Shown here one piece after another: positions 1 to 9,409 of a stretch of 64,000 nucleotides of DNA. The stretch is taken from the NCBI GenBank assembly GCA_041393535.1, contig JAWKJY010000008.1:147220-211219 (forward strand), given 5' to 3'. The stretch is from JAWKJY01 sp041393535. Its GTDB lineage: Bacteria; Actinomycetota; Thermoleophilia; Gaiellales; Gaiellaceae. The notes below the pieces were generated by a model. It had not been told where the DNA came from, did not search any database, and was given only the letters and a program-made list of their open reading frames with translations. A program made the position numbers and the translations under genes. Each line of letters opens with the position of its first letter. The stretch's first letter is position 1.

Positions 1-1
1 C

Positions 2-166
2 GCCGCGAACGAGGCCGAGCGCGCCGCGCCCGACGTCACGCTCGTCGACCTGTCGATGATCGGCGCTGCCGGGCGGGTGTACCTCGCAGGCACGACGCCG
101 AGCGTCGAGGTCGCGCGCGACGCGCTGGGCCGCGTGCTCTCGTCGATCGAGGGCCGCGACCACTGA
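2..166 (+). CDS. C-terminal fragment of a BMC-domain microcompartment shell protein
   Basis: The first 54 codons visible, open to the left edge, end in TGA at 164-166. The peptide has the BMC-fold spacing: an alanine-rich helix, then a strand reading VTLVDLSMIGAAGRVYLAGT, then SVEVARDALGRVL. This matches the pattern of a shell-domain second half (A..A..A.V.LV....IG....V...G....V..A.DA). It stops soon after the last helix, as in short or circularly permuted BMC-H proteins. The next three genes (APH-type kinase, SDR, GntR) are what the RMM/aminoacetone microcompartment loci of Mycobacterium and Rhodococcus carry, which supports the call. Only about half the domain is visible, so the shell class is uncertain. 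Confidence 0.6.
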   Translation, partial: AANEAERAAPDVTLVDLSMIGAAGRVYLAGTTPSVEVARDALGRVLSSIEGRDH

Positions 167-1161
167 GCGGCGCGGCCGGCACCGACGCGCAGGCGCGGCT
201 CGACCGCCTGGCCGCGCGCGCGCTCTCGGCCTACGACCTCTCCCCGGAGGCGACGCCCGAGCTCGTCAACGTCTCCGAGAACACGACCTACCGCGTCGAC
301 GACCCGGCGACGGGCAGGCGCGCCGCGCTGCGCGTCCACCGGCTCGACTACCACGGGCGCGGCGAGATCGAGTCCGAGCTCGACTGGGTCGAGGCGCTCG
401 CCGCCGACGGGGTGGTCGAGACGCCGCCGGTCGTCCGCGCGCGCGACGGCTCGCGCGTCGTCACGGTGGCGACGGACGAGCTGGCCGACCCGCGCTACGT
501 CGTCCTCTTCGACTGGCTCGAGGGAGACGCGCCGCGGGAGGACGACGTCGCGCAGTTCCGCCGGCTCGGCGCGCTCACCGCCCGCCTGCACGCGCACGCG
601 CGCGCCTGGCGGCGCCCGGCCGGCTTCGCGCGCTTCACCTGGGACTACGAGACGACGCTCGGCCCGGCCGCGCGCTGGGGGCGCTGGCAGGACGGGCTCG
701 GGATCGGCCGAGAGGAGCTCGACCTGCTCGGTCGCCTCGACGGCGCGCTGCGCCGCCGCCTCGAGGCCTACGGCGCCGCGGCCGACCGGTTCGGGCTCGT
801 CCACGCCGACCTGCGGCTCGCGAACCTCCTCGTCGCGGGCGAGCGGACGGCCGTGATCGACTTCGACGACGCCGGCCTCTCGTGGTTCATGTACGACTGG
901 GGCACGGCGGTCAGCTTCATCGAGCACCTGCCGACCGTCCCGGAGATGCAGTCGGCGTGGGTCGACGGCTACCGCGGGGTCGCGCCGCTCGCGGCCGCCG
1001 ACGAGGCGGAGCTCGGGACGTTCGTCCTGCTCCGGCGGCTCCTTCTCGTCGCCTGGGTCGGGTCGCACCACGCCTACGCGCCGGAGGCGGCCGAGCTCGG
1101 CGCCCCCTTCACCGCGGGCACGTGCGAGCTGGCCGAGCGGTTCCTGGCCGGCCGCGGCTGA
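163..1161 (+). CDS. APH/choline-kinase-fold small-molecule kinase (likely 1-amino-2-propanol kinase)
   Basis: About 332 residues of the aminoglycoside phosphotransferase family. The catalytic Brenner motif HADLRLANLL is at about residue 214 and the metal-binding DFDDAG at about 233. Homologous sequence (LVNVSENTTYRV, the nucleotide-loop strand) begins well upstream of the first ATG/GTG, and no ATG or GTG lies in frame there. The best start is therefore CTG at 163, overlapping the TGA of the shell gene as CTGA. In RMM-type microcompartments an APH-family kinase phosphorylates (S)-1-amino-2-propanol. Context (shell protein before, SDR after) makes that role likely here, but a resistance or thiamine-type kinase cannot be excluded from sequence alone. 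Confidence 0.75.
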   Translation: MSGAAGTDAQARLDRLAARALSAYDLSPEATPELVNVSENTTYRVDDPATGRRAALRVHRLDYHGRGEIESELDWVEALAADGVVETPPVVRARDGSRVVTVATDELADPRYVVLFDWLEGDAPREDDVAQFRRLGALTARLHAHARAWRRPAGFARFTWDYETTLGPAARWGRWQDGLGIGREELDLLGRLDGALRRRLEAYGAAADRFGLVHADLRLANLLVAGERTAVIDFDDAGLSWFMYDWGTAVSFIEHLPTVPEMQSAWVDGYRGVAPLAAADEAELGTFVLLRRLLLVAWVGSHHAYAPEAAELGAPFTAGTCELAERFLAGRG

Positions 1162-1185
1162 CCGATCCGGTCCATAATCGCGCCC

Positions 1186-1965
1186 ATGTTCACACCGATC
1201 AGCGGCTGCGCCGTCCTCGTCACCGGGGGCACGCGCGGCATCGGCAAGGGGATCGCGCGGGTCTTCGCCGCCGCCGGCGCGCGGGTCGCGGTCACGGGCC
1301 GCGACGCGGCGGGCGGGGAGGCCGCCGTGCGCGACCTGGCCGGCCTCGCAGGCGAGGTCGTCTTCCTGCAGGGCGACGTCGGCGTCGAGGCCGACCGCAG
1401 CCGCGTCGCGGCCGAGACGGTCGACCGGCTCGGCGGGCTCGACGTGCTCTGCGCGAACGCGGGCGTCTTCCCGAGCGCGACGCTCGCGGAGATGACCGAG
1501 CAGGACCTGGACGAGATCCTCGCGGTCAACGTCAAGGGCACGATGCTGATGGTGCGCGACTGCGTGCCCGCGCTCGAGCGCTCCGGCCGCGGCCGCGTCG
1601 TGATCACGTCGTCGATCACCGGTCCCGTCACGGGCTACCCGGGCTGGTCGCACTACGGCGCGACCAAGGCCGCGCAGCTCGGCTTCATGCGCACCGCCGC
1701 GATGGAGCTCGCGCCGAAGGGGATCACGGTCAACGCCGTCCTGCCGGGCAACGTCGCGACCGAGGGGCTCGACGAGCTGGGCGAGGACTACCTGCGCCAG
1801 ATGGAGGAGTCGATCCCGCTGCGGCGGCTCGGCGCCGTCGAGGACATCGGCAACGCGTGCCTCTTCCTCGCCACCGTCGAGGCCGGCTACATCACCGGGC
1901 AGACGATCGTCGTCGACGGCGGCCAGGTGCTGCCCGAGTCGCTCCAGGCGCTCCAGTCGATCTGA
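1186..1965 (+). CDS. Classical SDR oxidoreductase (candidate 1-amino-2-propanol dehydrogenase)
   Basis: 259 residues, normal for a classical short-chain dehydrogenase. The Rossmann motif TGGTRGIG is at residues 13-20, NAG follows strand 4, the catalytic serine is at about 142-143, and YGATK gives Tyr157 and Lys161. The C-terminus has the usual ITGQTIVVDGG. It lies 24 nt after the kinase gene and its TGA overlaps the ATG of the GntR gene, so it belongs to the same operon. In aminoacetone microcompartment loci an SDR interconverts aminoacetone and 1-amino-2-propanol. The substrate here is inferred only from the neighbourhood. Confidence 0.85.
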   Translation: MFTPISGCAVLVTGGTRGIGKGIARVFAAAGARVAVTGRDAAGGEAAVRDLAGLAGEVVFLQGDVGVEADRSRVAAETVDRLGGLDVLCANAGVFPSATLAEMTEQDLDEILAVNVKGTMLMVRDCVPALERSGRGRVVITSSITGPVTGYPGWSHYGATKAAQLGFMRTAAMELAPKGITVNAVLPGNVATEGLDELGEDYLRQMEESIPLRRLGAVEDIGNACLFLATVEAGYITGQTIVVDGGQVLPESLQALQSI

Positions 1966-2762
1966 TGCCGCGCACGCGGCGAGACGACGCCAACGCGGCC
2001 GACGCGCCGGCGCTCGGCCGCGCCGCGGACGCGGTGCGCCGGCGCGTGCTCGAGGAGATCGCGCGCGGCGCCCTCCAGCCGGGTCAGCGGCTCGGCGCCG
2101 AGCGGGAGCTCGCGGAGGCCTACGGGGTCAGCCGCTCGACGCTCCGCGCGGCGCTCGACGCGCTCGAGTCGACCGGCTCGATCCGTCGCCAGCTCGGCCG
2201 CTCGGGCGGGATCTTCGTCGCGGAGCGCAAGGTCGAGCGCGACCTGACGAGCCTGGCCGGGCTGCCGTCCTACCTGCGCCGCCAGGGCTTCACGGCGGGC
2301 GCGCGCGTGCTCGCGACGGCCACGCTCGAGGCGGACGAGGAGACGGCCGCGGCGCTCGGCCTCCCGGCCGGAGCGCTCGTGTACGAGATCTCGCGCGTGC
2401 GCCTCGCCGACGGCGACCCGATCTCGCTCGAGCGCGCGACCTTCCCCGCCGACCGCTTCCCCGACCTGCTCGACCGCCCGCTCGGCGGCTCGCTCTACGA
2501 GCTGCTCGAGGACGCCTACGGGCTGCAGCCGGGCGAGGCGGAGGAGCGGATCGAGGTCGTCGGCGCCACCTCGAACGAGGCGCGCGTGCTCGGCGTGCAG
2601 CGGGGCGCGCCGCTCGTCTCGGTCGGCCGGATCGCGACCGACCGCGAGGGCCGCCGCTTCGAGCGCTCGCACGACCTGTTCCGCGGCGACCGCGTCAGGA
2701 TCGTCGTGCGCTCCCGCGCGGCCGGGGACGGGCCCGTGGCGAGCGTCGTCGAGGTCGTGTAG
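1965..2762 (+). CDS. GntR-family (HutC/UTRA) transcriptional regulator
   Basis: 265 residues. The N-terminal winged helix (about 20-95) contains LQPGQRLGAERELAEAYGVS and RSTLRAALDALESTGSIRR, the GntR signature. A UTRA effector domain follows (about 105-250) with ISRVRLADGDPISLERA and a late SLYELLEDAYG segment. UTRA proteins bind small ligands such as sugars, amines or acids and release DNA. The ATG overlaps the SDR stop (TGATG), so it is cotranscribed with the kinase and SDR genes. DasR-like operator half-sites overlap its own stop codon and the hyuA leader just downstream, so it may also control the hydantoinase genes. Confidence 0.9.
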   Translation: MPRTRRDDANAADAPALGRAADAVRRRVLEEIARGALQPGQRLGAERELAEAYGVSRSTLRAALDALESTGSIRRQLGRSGGIFVAERKVERDLTSLAGLPSYLRRQGFTAGARVLATATLEADEETAAALGLPAGALVYEISRVRLADGDPISLERATFPADRFPDLLDRPLGGSLYELLEDAYGLQPGEAEERIEVVGATSNEARVLGVQRGAPLVSVGRIATDREGRRFERSHDLFRGDRVRIVVRSRAAGDGPVASVVEVV

Positions 2763-2810
2763 ACCATTTGGCGCCGCCGGTGGCCGGTCGCGCGTGATTG
2801 GTCTGCGCAA
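2755..2810. promoter_or_regulatory. Two HutC/DasR-like operator candidates ahead of hyuA
   Basis: TCGTGTAGACCA at 2755-2766 matches 10 of 12 bases of the HutC/DasR consensus TGGTCTAGACCA, and TGGTCTGCGCAA at 2799-2810 matches 8 of 12. Their centres are 44 bp apart. The first overlaps the stop codon of the GntR gene, itself a HutC-type regulator. A possible -10 (TATGAT, 2829-2834) lies just downstream, with no convincing -35. The role is inferred. Confidence 0.35.
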
Positions 2811-2882
2811 TTCGGTACGTGGCCATCCTATGATGGCGCCGCGGGCGCGGTCGCGCCCTGACTCCGATCCCTGGAGGTCTGC

Positions 2883-4925
2883 GTGAGGCTGGGCATCGAC
2901 ACGGGCGGGACGTTCACGGACATCGTCACGCTCGCGAGCGACGGGACGATGGAGCTGACCAAGGTGCCGTCCTCGCGGCCGGGCGACTCGGGCGGGATCC
3001 TCGCGGGCATCGAGCAGCAGCTCGGCGGGATGGGCGAGGTCGACGTCTTCATCCACGGCACGACGATGGCGACGAACGCCCTGATCGAGAAGAACGGCGC
3101 GCGCTGCGCGCTGATCGGGACGGACGGCTTCCGCGACCTGCTCGAGATCCGGCGCGCGAACCGCCCCAAGGAGGGCATGCTGTCGATCGCCTGGGATCCC
3201 CCGGCCGTGCTGATCCCGCGTCGCTTCCGCTTCACCGTCGCCGAGCGGATCAACTACCGGGGCGACGTGCTCGTGCCGCTCGACGAGGACGCCGTGCGCG
3301 AGGTGCTGCGCCGCTGCGCCGCGAACCGGATCGAGGCCGTCGCCGTCTCGCTGCTCAACTCCTTCAAGAACCCGGCCCACGAGCTGCGTATCGGCGAGCT
3401 GATCGCCGAGGAGCTGCCCGGCGCGTACGTGACGCTCTCGCACCGGCTGGTCCCCGTCGTGCGCGAGTTCGAGCGCACCGCGACGGTCGCGGCGAACGTG
3501 TTCGTCGGGCCGCAGATGGAGCGCTACCTCTCCCAGCTCTCGGACGGCTGCGCGGGGCTCGGCCTCGCGAGCGAGCTGCTCGTGATGCAGTCGCACGGGG
3601 GCGTCATGTCCTCCGCGTTCGCGGCGCGCAACCCGGTCCGCGCTGCCCGCAGCGGCCCGGTGGCCGGCGTCATCGCCGCGGCCCGCGTCGGCGCCGAGGT
3701 CGGCGTGAACGACCTCGTCTCGTTCGACATGGGCGGCACGAGCTGCGACATCTCGGTCGTCCGCGACGGCAAGCCGACGATCACCGACGAGTCCGAGATC
3801 GAGTTCGGGCTCCCCGTGCTCTTCCCGAGCGTCCTGATCGACACGATCGGGGCCGGCGGCGGCTCGATCGCGTGGGTCGACGGCAGCGGCCGGCTGCGCA
3901 GCGGCCCCGAGTCGGCGCGCGCGAACCCCGGCCCCGCCTGCTACGGCCGCGGCGGCGAGCTGCCGACGACGACCGACGCGCACGTCGTGCTCGGAACGCT
4001 CGGCGCGCGCTCTCTGCTCGGAGGCCAGATGGAGCTCGACGTCGACGCGGCGCGGCGGGCGGTCGCCCGGGTCGCCGAGCAGCTCGGCGAGGACGTCGTC
4101 GCCACCGCGGCGGGGATCATCCGCGTGTCGAACTCGATCATGGAGCAGGGCGTCCGCCGCATGACGCTCGAGCAGGGGCACGACCCGCGCGACCTCGCGC
4201 TCGTCCCCTTCGGCGGCGCTGGCCCGCTGCACGCGGCCGCGATCGCGCGCGCCATGCACATCCCCGAGGTGATCGTGCCGCAGCACCCGGGCGTCACGTC
4301 GGCGCTCGGCCTGCTCTTCGCCGACCTGCGCCACGACCACATCGAGTCGTTCGGCGTGCCGGTGCCGCTCGTCGAGCCGGCGCGGGTCGAGGAGGCGCTC
4401 GCGCGCGGCCGCGAGGAGGTGCGGGCGCGGCTCGAGCGCGAGGGCGTCGGCGCCGCCGAGCTCCGCATCGAGCACTTCCTGAACATGAAGTACGCGGGCG
4501 GGATCGAGCCGCAGGCGATCGCGATCGCCGTCGACGTCTCGGGCGGGATCGACCGGGAGTGGCTCGACGCAGCCGTGGAGCGGTTCCACGCGATCCACGC
4601 AGAGCGGTTCAACTACGCGGTCGAGAGCTACCCGGTCGAGATCGAGTCGGTCCGGGTCGAGGGCATCGGCGTGATCGAGACCGCGCAGGTGCGCCCCGCG
4701 CGGACGGGCGAGGCCGCCGAGCGGACGACGCGCGAGGTCTTCTTCCCGGACGAGGGGAGGGCGCTCACGGCGACCGTCGTCTCGCGGGACGGCCTGGTCC
4801 CGGGCGACGTGATCGAGGGCCCGGCGATCGTCGAGCAGTTCGATGCGACGACGACGATCGAGCCGGGCATGACGGCGACGATCGACGAGCGGGGGAACAT
4901 CCGGATCAGGACGGGGGTGGCGTGA
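2883..4925 (+). CDS. hyuA: Hydantoinase/oxoprolinase A subunit (HyuA), ATP-dependent
   Basis: 680 residues, full length for the hydantoinase A/5-oxoprolinase family. The N-terminal ATPase signature GIDTGGTFTDIV is at about residue 4, HGTTMATNALIEKNGA at about 60, FDMGGTSCDIS near 280, IGAGGGSIAWVD near 323 and GPACYGRGGE near 354. The GTG start at 2883 has GGAGG 5 nt upstream. The stop overlaps the ATG of hyuB (ATGA). Members couple ATP hydrolysis to opening of cyclic amides (5-oxoproline, N-methylhydantoin, caprolactam, N-methylpyrrolidone) or to ketone carboxylation. Substrate cannot be assigned from sequence. Confidence 0.93.
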   Translation: MRLGIDTGGTFTDIVTLASDGTMELTKVPSSRPGDSGGILAGIEQQLGGMGEVDVFIHGTTMATNALIEKNGARCALIGTDGFRDLLEIRRANRPKEGMLSIAWDPPAVLIPRRFRFTVAERINYRGDVLVPLDEDAVREVLRRCAANRIEAVAVSLLNSFKNPAHELRIGELIAEELPGAYVTLSHRLVPVVREFERTATVAANVFVGPQMERYLSQLSDGCAGLGLASELLVMQSHGGVMSSAFAARNPVRAARSGPVAGVIAAARVGAEVGVNDLVSFDMGGTSCDISVVRDGKPTITDESEIEFGLPVLFPSVLIDTIGAGGGSIAWVDGSGRLRSGPESARANPGPACYGRGGELPTTTDAHVVLGTLGARSLLGGQMELDVDAARRAVARVAEQLGEDVVATAAGIIRVSNSIMEQGVRRMTLEQGHDPRDLALVPFGGAGPLHAAAIARAMHIPEVIVPQHPGVTSALGLLFADLRHDHIESFGVPVPLVEPARVEEALARGREEVRARLEREGVGAAELRIEHFLNMKYAGGIEPQAIAIAVDVSGGIDREWLDAAVERFHAIHAERFNYAVESYPVEIESVRVEGIGVIETAQVRPARTGEAAERTTREVFFPDEGRALTATVVSRDGLVPGDVIEGPAIVEQFDATTTIEPGMTATIDERGNIRIRTGVA

Positions 4926-6691
4926 TGGCGGTCGACCGCTTCACCGTCGACGTGCTGCGCAACGCGTTCGCGTCGATCGTCGACGAGATGGGGATCATGC
5001 TGTCGCGCTGCGCGATGTCGCCCGTGATCACCCAGGGCCGCGACTTCTCGGGCGCGGTGACGACGGCGACGGGCGAGCTGGTGATGCAGGGCGCGTACGT
5101 CCTGCCGGGCCACGTCGGCACGATGCCCTTCACCGTCCAGGCGATCCTCGAGGACTTCGGCGACGACATCCGCCCCGGCGACGTCTTCGCGACGAACGAC
5201 CCGCACCGGGCCGGGACCCACCTGCCCGACATCCGGATGGTCAAGCCGATCTTCGACGGCGACCGGCTGCTCGCGTTCCTGATCAACCTCGGCCACTTCA
5301 CGGACGTCGGCGGCGCGCTCCCCGGCAGCTTCGTCGCGAACGCGTTCGACTGCCTCGCCGAGGGCCTGCTCATGCCGCCGGTGAAGTTCGTGCGGGAGGG
5401 CGTCCGCGACGAGCGGATCCTCGAGATCTTCGTCCGCAACTGCCGGCTGCCCGAGCTGAACCGCGCCGACCTGCTCGCGCTCGTCGCCTCGCTCGAGCTC
5501 GGCGAGCGGCGCTTCGAGCAGCTGATCCACAAGTACGGCGGCGACACGATCCTCGGCATGTTCGAGGAGCACATCACGTCGAACGAGACGAGCCTGCGCG
5601 CGCTCGCGCGGAGCCTGCCGGACGGCTCCTACTCGCTCACCGACCACATCGACCGCGATCCCGGCTCGAAGAGCGACGACCCGATCCCCTGCCACCTGAC
5701 GCTCGTCGTCGAGGGCGACCGGCTGACCTTCGACTTCACCGAGACGACGGCGGCCGCGAGGGGCGCCGTGAACGGGACGCTCCCCGTCACGACGAGCGGC
5801 GTGATCAACGCGATCAAGTGCATCTGGCCCGACCTCGAGCTCTGCGCCGGGATCAACCGGGCGATCGAGATCAGGACGACCGAGGGGAGCATCTTCCACT
5901 CGCGCTGGCCGGCGCCCGTCTCGGGCCTGTCCGGCTCGGCCTTCCAGAAGGTCGTCGACCTCGTCTTCGGCTGCTTCGCCCAGATCGTCCCCGAGCGGGT
6001 GATGGCCTGCCCGGCGACCGAGACGAACTACGTCCAGTACGGCGACGACCCGCGCGAGGACGCGCTCTTCGACCAGTACATCCTCTACGTCTGGACCGAG
6101 GGCGGCTACGGCGCGCGCATGCACTCCGACAACGGCGTCTTCATGACGCTGTTCGCGTCCGGCTCGATGAACCAGTCGGTCGAGCTGTACGAGCAGCTCT
6201 ACCCGATCCTCTGGGAGCAGATGGAGCTGACCACGGATTCCGGCGGGCCCGGCCGCCAGCGCGGCGGCCTCGGCGACGTCCGCCGCGTCCGGCTGCTGTA
6301 CGCCGACGGCGCCGTCCTCTCCTCGTTCGGCGACCGCGAGCGCTTCCCCGCCTGGGGCCTCTTCGGCGGCAAGGAGGGGCGCAACCAGGGGTTCGTCGTG
6401 AACCCAGGCCAGGACGACGAGGTCGACATCGGCGTGATGACGACCGGCCACGAGGTCAAGCGCAACGACTTCTGGGACTACTGGTCGGGCGGCGGCGGCG
6501 GCTTCGGCGACCCGTTCGAGCGCGAGCCCGCGCTCGTGCTCGAGGACGTCCGCGACGGCTACGTCAGCCTCGAGGCGGCGGCGCGCGAGTACGGGGTCTT
6601 CGTGGTCGCGGACGGCCCCTGCTACGACGACTGGCACGTCGACGAGGCCGCGACGGCCGAGCTGCGCGCGGCGCGCGCCACGGGCGGGTAG
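4925..6691 (+). CDS. hyuB: Hydantoinase B/oxoprolinase B subunit (HyuB)
   Basis: 588 residues, typical for HyuB. It starts at an ATG that overlaps the hyuA stop. Family blocks include VDVLRNAFASIVDEMG at the N-terminus, GHVGTMPFTV, FATNDPHRAGTHLPDI (about residue 90), INLGHFTDVGG, and late GGPGRQRGGLGDVRR and SGGGGGFGDPFERE. HyuB carries the hydrolytic half of the heteromeric enzyme with HyuA. The gene ends 6 nt before the stop of the convergent dimethylformamidase-like gene. Confidence 0.93.
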   Translation: MAVDRFTVDVLRNAFASIVDEMGIMLSRCAMSPVITQGRDFSGAVTTATGELVMQGAYVLPGHVGTMPFTVQAILEDFGDDIRPGDVFATNDPHRAGTHLPDIRMVKPIFDGDRLLAFLINLGHFTDVGGALPGSFVANAFDCLAEGLLMPPVKFVREGVRDERILEIFVRNCRLPELNRADLLALVASLELGERRFEQLIHKYGGDTILGMFEEHITSNETSLRALARSLPDGSYSLTDHIDRDPGSKSDDPIPCHLTLVVEGDRLTFDFTETTAAARGAVNGTLPVTTSGVINAIKCIWPDLELCAGINRAIEIRTTEGSIFHSRWPAPVSGLSGSAFQKVVDLVFGCFAQIVPERVMACPATETNYVQYGDDPREDALFDQYILYVWTEGGYGARMHSDNGVFMTLFASGSMNQSVELYEQLYPILWEQMELTTDSGGPGRQRGGLGDVRRVRLLYADGAVLSSFGDRERFPAWGLFGGKEGRNQGFVVNPGQDDEVDIGVMTTGHEVKRNDFWDYWSGGGGGFGDPFEREPALVLEDVRDGYVSLEAAAREYGVFVVADGPCYDDWHVDEAATAELRAARATGG

Positions 6692-6697
6692 CGCGGC

Positions 6698-8946
6698 TCA
6701 GCCCGGGAGCGGCCCCTCCGCGAGGAAGCGGTCGAGCACGTTCCGGGTGATCCGCGAGACGTCGTTGTCGTAGCCGTTCGTCGAGAGGCTCGCGCTCCAG
6801 GCGATCGACGGCGCCGAGAAGACGGCGCCGTCGCCGGGCGTCCCGAACAGGACGAGGTCGGCGCGCACGTCCGGGTCCTGCGTGCCGCCGAGCCCGGGCC
6901 GCGTCACCGGCACCTCCTCGACGACCCGGAGGTACATGTCCGTGTGGCCCTCGGAGGCCGCGAGCAGGAGCGCGTGCGGCGGCGTGCCGAGCGCCAGGTC
7001 GTAGCGGTCGAGCTCGAGCCCGGCCGCGCCGCCGCCCCACAGGCCGTGGGCGCCGAAGGTCTCGCCGTCGACCCCCTCGAAGACCCAGGCGCCGCGCGGG
7101 TCGTCCGCGTCGGGCGTCCGGCGGAAGTGCGACGACTCGTCGAGGCCCTCGGCGGCGAAGCCGACGCCGACGAGCTTCTGCGGGGCCCGGCCGTGGTGCC
7201 GCCAGAGGCCGCCGAGCCCGCCCGTCGACGCGAGGTGGTGCTCGCCGGGCTGGCCCTCCCAGGCGCGGATGCCCGCGATGCCCCGCCGCACCTCGATCAC
7301 GTGCGGCTTCTCCGGGTGGAACTCGGTCACCCAGTAGAAGCCGTTGCCGCCGAGGTACATCAGCCGCCCACCCGAGCACGCGTACTCCTCGAGGGCGTCG
7401 AGCATCCGATGGCTCGTGTACTCGGGATGCGCGCCCGTGACCACGACCCGGTAGCGCGAGAGCAGGTCGACGCCCTCCGCGTGGAGGTCCTCGTCCGTCG
7501 CCACGTCGAACGGCATGCCCTGCGCGACGAGCCAGTCGACGAGGTAGAGCTCGGCGACGAAGCCCCAGGGCCCGTTCGCGATCGGCGAGAGGTAGCGCGG
7601 CCGCATCGTCAGGAGGGGTCGCAGCCGCGACGAGTAGCAGTTGCCGCTGCCGTCCTGGTGCGAGTCGTAGAGCGAGCCGCCGAGGTCGCGCCGGGTCGCG
7701 AGCACGATGTCGCTCGGCGAGAGCACCGGGGTGTGGCCGAGCACGAGCTCGGCGAGCCCCAGGTCGGTGCCCTGGTGGTCGTTCCCGTACGCCATGTACG
7801 ACGCGGTCGGCAGCAGGACGAGCGCCCGCGCGGTCGCCGTGCCGCGCGGCGGCAGCACCGCGAAGGGGACGTGGTCCTCGGCGTCCCCGGCCCGCAGGCG
7901 GACGGCGTAGACGCCGCTCGGCAGGCCGTCGGGGACGGTCAGGGCGAGGTCGGGCTCCCAGCCGGCGTCCTCGAGGTCGTCGGCGTGGAAGTGGATCGCC
8001 GCGTACTCCTCCGGCGCGTGCCGGTAGCAGTGCTCGCGGGCCGACCAGTTGACCCCGGTGACGCCGCGCGTGGGCAGGTTGACGCAGCGGCCGTGGAGCC
8101 CGTTCGGGCCGGCGTCGGCGACGCGGTCGGTCGGAACGCCCGCCGGGCCGATCCCCTCGGCCAGGTCCCAGGCCGCGACCGGCTCGATCGGCGGCTGGTC
8201 GAGCCGCGCGAGCGCGTCCAGGGCGTCGTCGTCGAGCGCGGCCGCGAAGACGCGCGGGCGGTCGAGCTTGCCGTCGTAGGCGTCGACGGGCGCGCCGGCG
8301 GCGTCGAGGCGGGCGGCGAGCAGGAACGCCGCGTCCCTGCTCGCGGGCGCGATCGCGACGGGCGCCTCGCCGCGCGTCCCCGCCGGCGCGCCGGTCGGGC
8401 CGACGCGCGAGCTCCAGGGGGTGACGACCGGGACGGCGCGCACGCGCGCGATCCCCGCGGCCGCGTCGAGGACGCCCGCGACCGCGTACCAGACCCGCTC
8501 CTCGAGCGGCGCGTCGCTGCGCGCCTCGGCGACCGTCCGTCCGTCGCCGACGCGCAGGACGAGGTGCCCGCTGGCGTCGAGCGCGAGCAGGTACCCGGCC
8601 TCGCCGCGCCAGCGGCCCAGCAGGGCCTGCTCCCCCGGCCGGGGTAGGTCGGCCAGGCGAAGGTCGCGAGGGTCAGCGAGCCGCGCAGGGCGAGCACGCC
8701 CGCGGCGTCGTCGACGACGACGCGCGAGCCGATGTGGATCGGCTGCACGCGGCCCGGCAGCTCGCGCCCGGGCCAGGCGTCGATCTCCTGCTCCTTGAAC
8801 CCCGGCCCCGCGGGGCTCGGGTCGCCGTGGACGAGCCGGACGAGGTCGGCCCGGAAGGCGTCCGCGCCCTCGCAGGAGACGTGCACCTGGACGACCTCGC
8901 CGGGCGCGGCGCTCAGCCGGTCGGCGTACGCGAGCAGCAGCGTCAT
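6698..8946 (-). CDS. dmfA2: N,N-dimethylformamidase large (beta) subunit-like, one frameshift
   Basis: Two open segments in different frames join near 8640 (a run of C then G) to give about 749 residues, close to the roughly 760 of DMFase large subunits. The N-terminal part (MTLLLAYADRLSAAPGE onward) and a lectin/LamG-like segment precede the core. The core has the family blocks PTASYMAYGNDH, YDSHQDGSGNCYSSRLRPLL, VVVTGAHPEY (a Tyr expected to bind iron), YLGGNGFYWVTE (second Tyr) and a later GAHGLWGG. DMFase hydrolyses dimethylformamide to formate and dimethylamine using a Tyr/Glu-ligated iron. Its start overlaps the small-subunit stop, as in dmfA1A2. The frameshift could be a sequence error. 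Related amides are possible substrates. Confidence 0.8.
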
Positions 8947-9302
8947 CGGGAGAGCTCCTCGAGGCGGAGCAGGAAGACCGCGTGCTCGGCCTCCGGCACC
9001 GTGGCGTAGCTCGGGCCGTCGATCGGGGTCGGCGCGTCTCCGCGCCGCGCGCCGAGGCGGCCGAGCCGGTAGCCCCCGCCCGCGTCCTGGAGGATCACCT
9101 CCTTGCCCGCGATCGCGCGCGCCCGCAGCTGGACGAGGACGCGGTCGAGCGCGTCCGAGTGGCGCCCGAACGGGTTCGCGGCGTGCTCGGCCACGAGCGC
9201 CTCGTCGACCAGGGCGAGGACCTCCTCGCGGGCGCGGGCGGCGAAGCGGGCGCGGACCACCGACTCGGCGGAAGGCGCTCCCGGCTCGGGCAGCGGCGGC
9301 AT
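8943..9302 (-). CDS. dmfA1: N,N-dimethylformamidase small (alpha) subunit-like
   Basis: 119 residues, slightly shorter than the roughly 130 of known DMFase small subunits, and directly upstream of the large-subunit gene with an ATGA overlap (order small then large, as in dmfA1-dmfA2). The sequence is charged and helical at its start (VVRARFAARAREEVLALVDE) and then has NPFGRHSDALDRVLVQLRAR, AGKEVILQDAGGGYRLGRLG and PSYATVPEAEHAVFLLRLEE. No catalytic motif is expected, because the iron site is in the large subunit. The assignment rests mainly on position and size with the large-subunit match. Confidence 0.7.
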   Translation of the reverse strand: MPPLPEPGAPSAESVVRARFAARAREEVLALVDEALVAEHAANPFGRHSDALDRVLVQLRARAIAGKEVILQDAGGGYRLGRLGARRGDAPTPIDGPSYATVPEAEHAVFLLRLEELSR

Positions 9303-9409
9303 GGCGTACCTCCAGGGTCGGCGCTCTCGTCCGGCGAGCCTACTGCAGCACGGGAGCGGCGCGCTGGCCGCGCTCGGAGCGCGCTCGCCACGGGAGGGAG
9401 TCAGCGTTC

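Noticed and set aside
1887..4598. Very long open frame on the minus strand opposite hyuA
   Set aside because: Low-complexity Arg/Asp-rich product with no motif, mirror of a conserved gene; expected in very GC-rich DNA. The same applies to 26675-29863 (+) and 47993-51409 (-).
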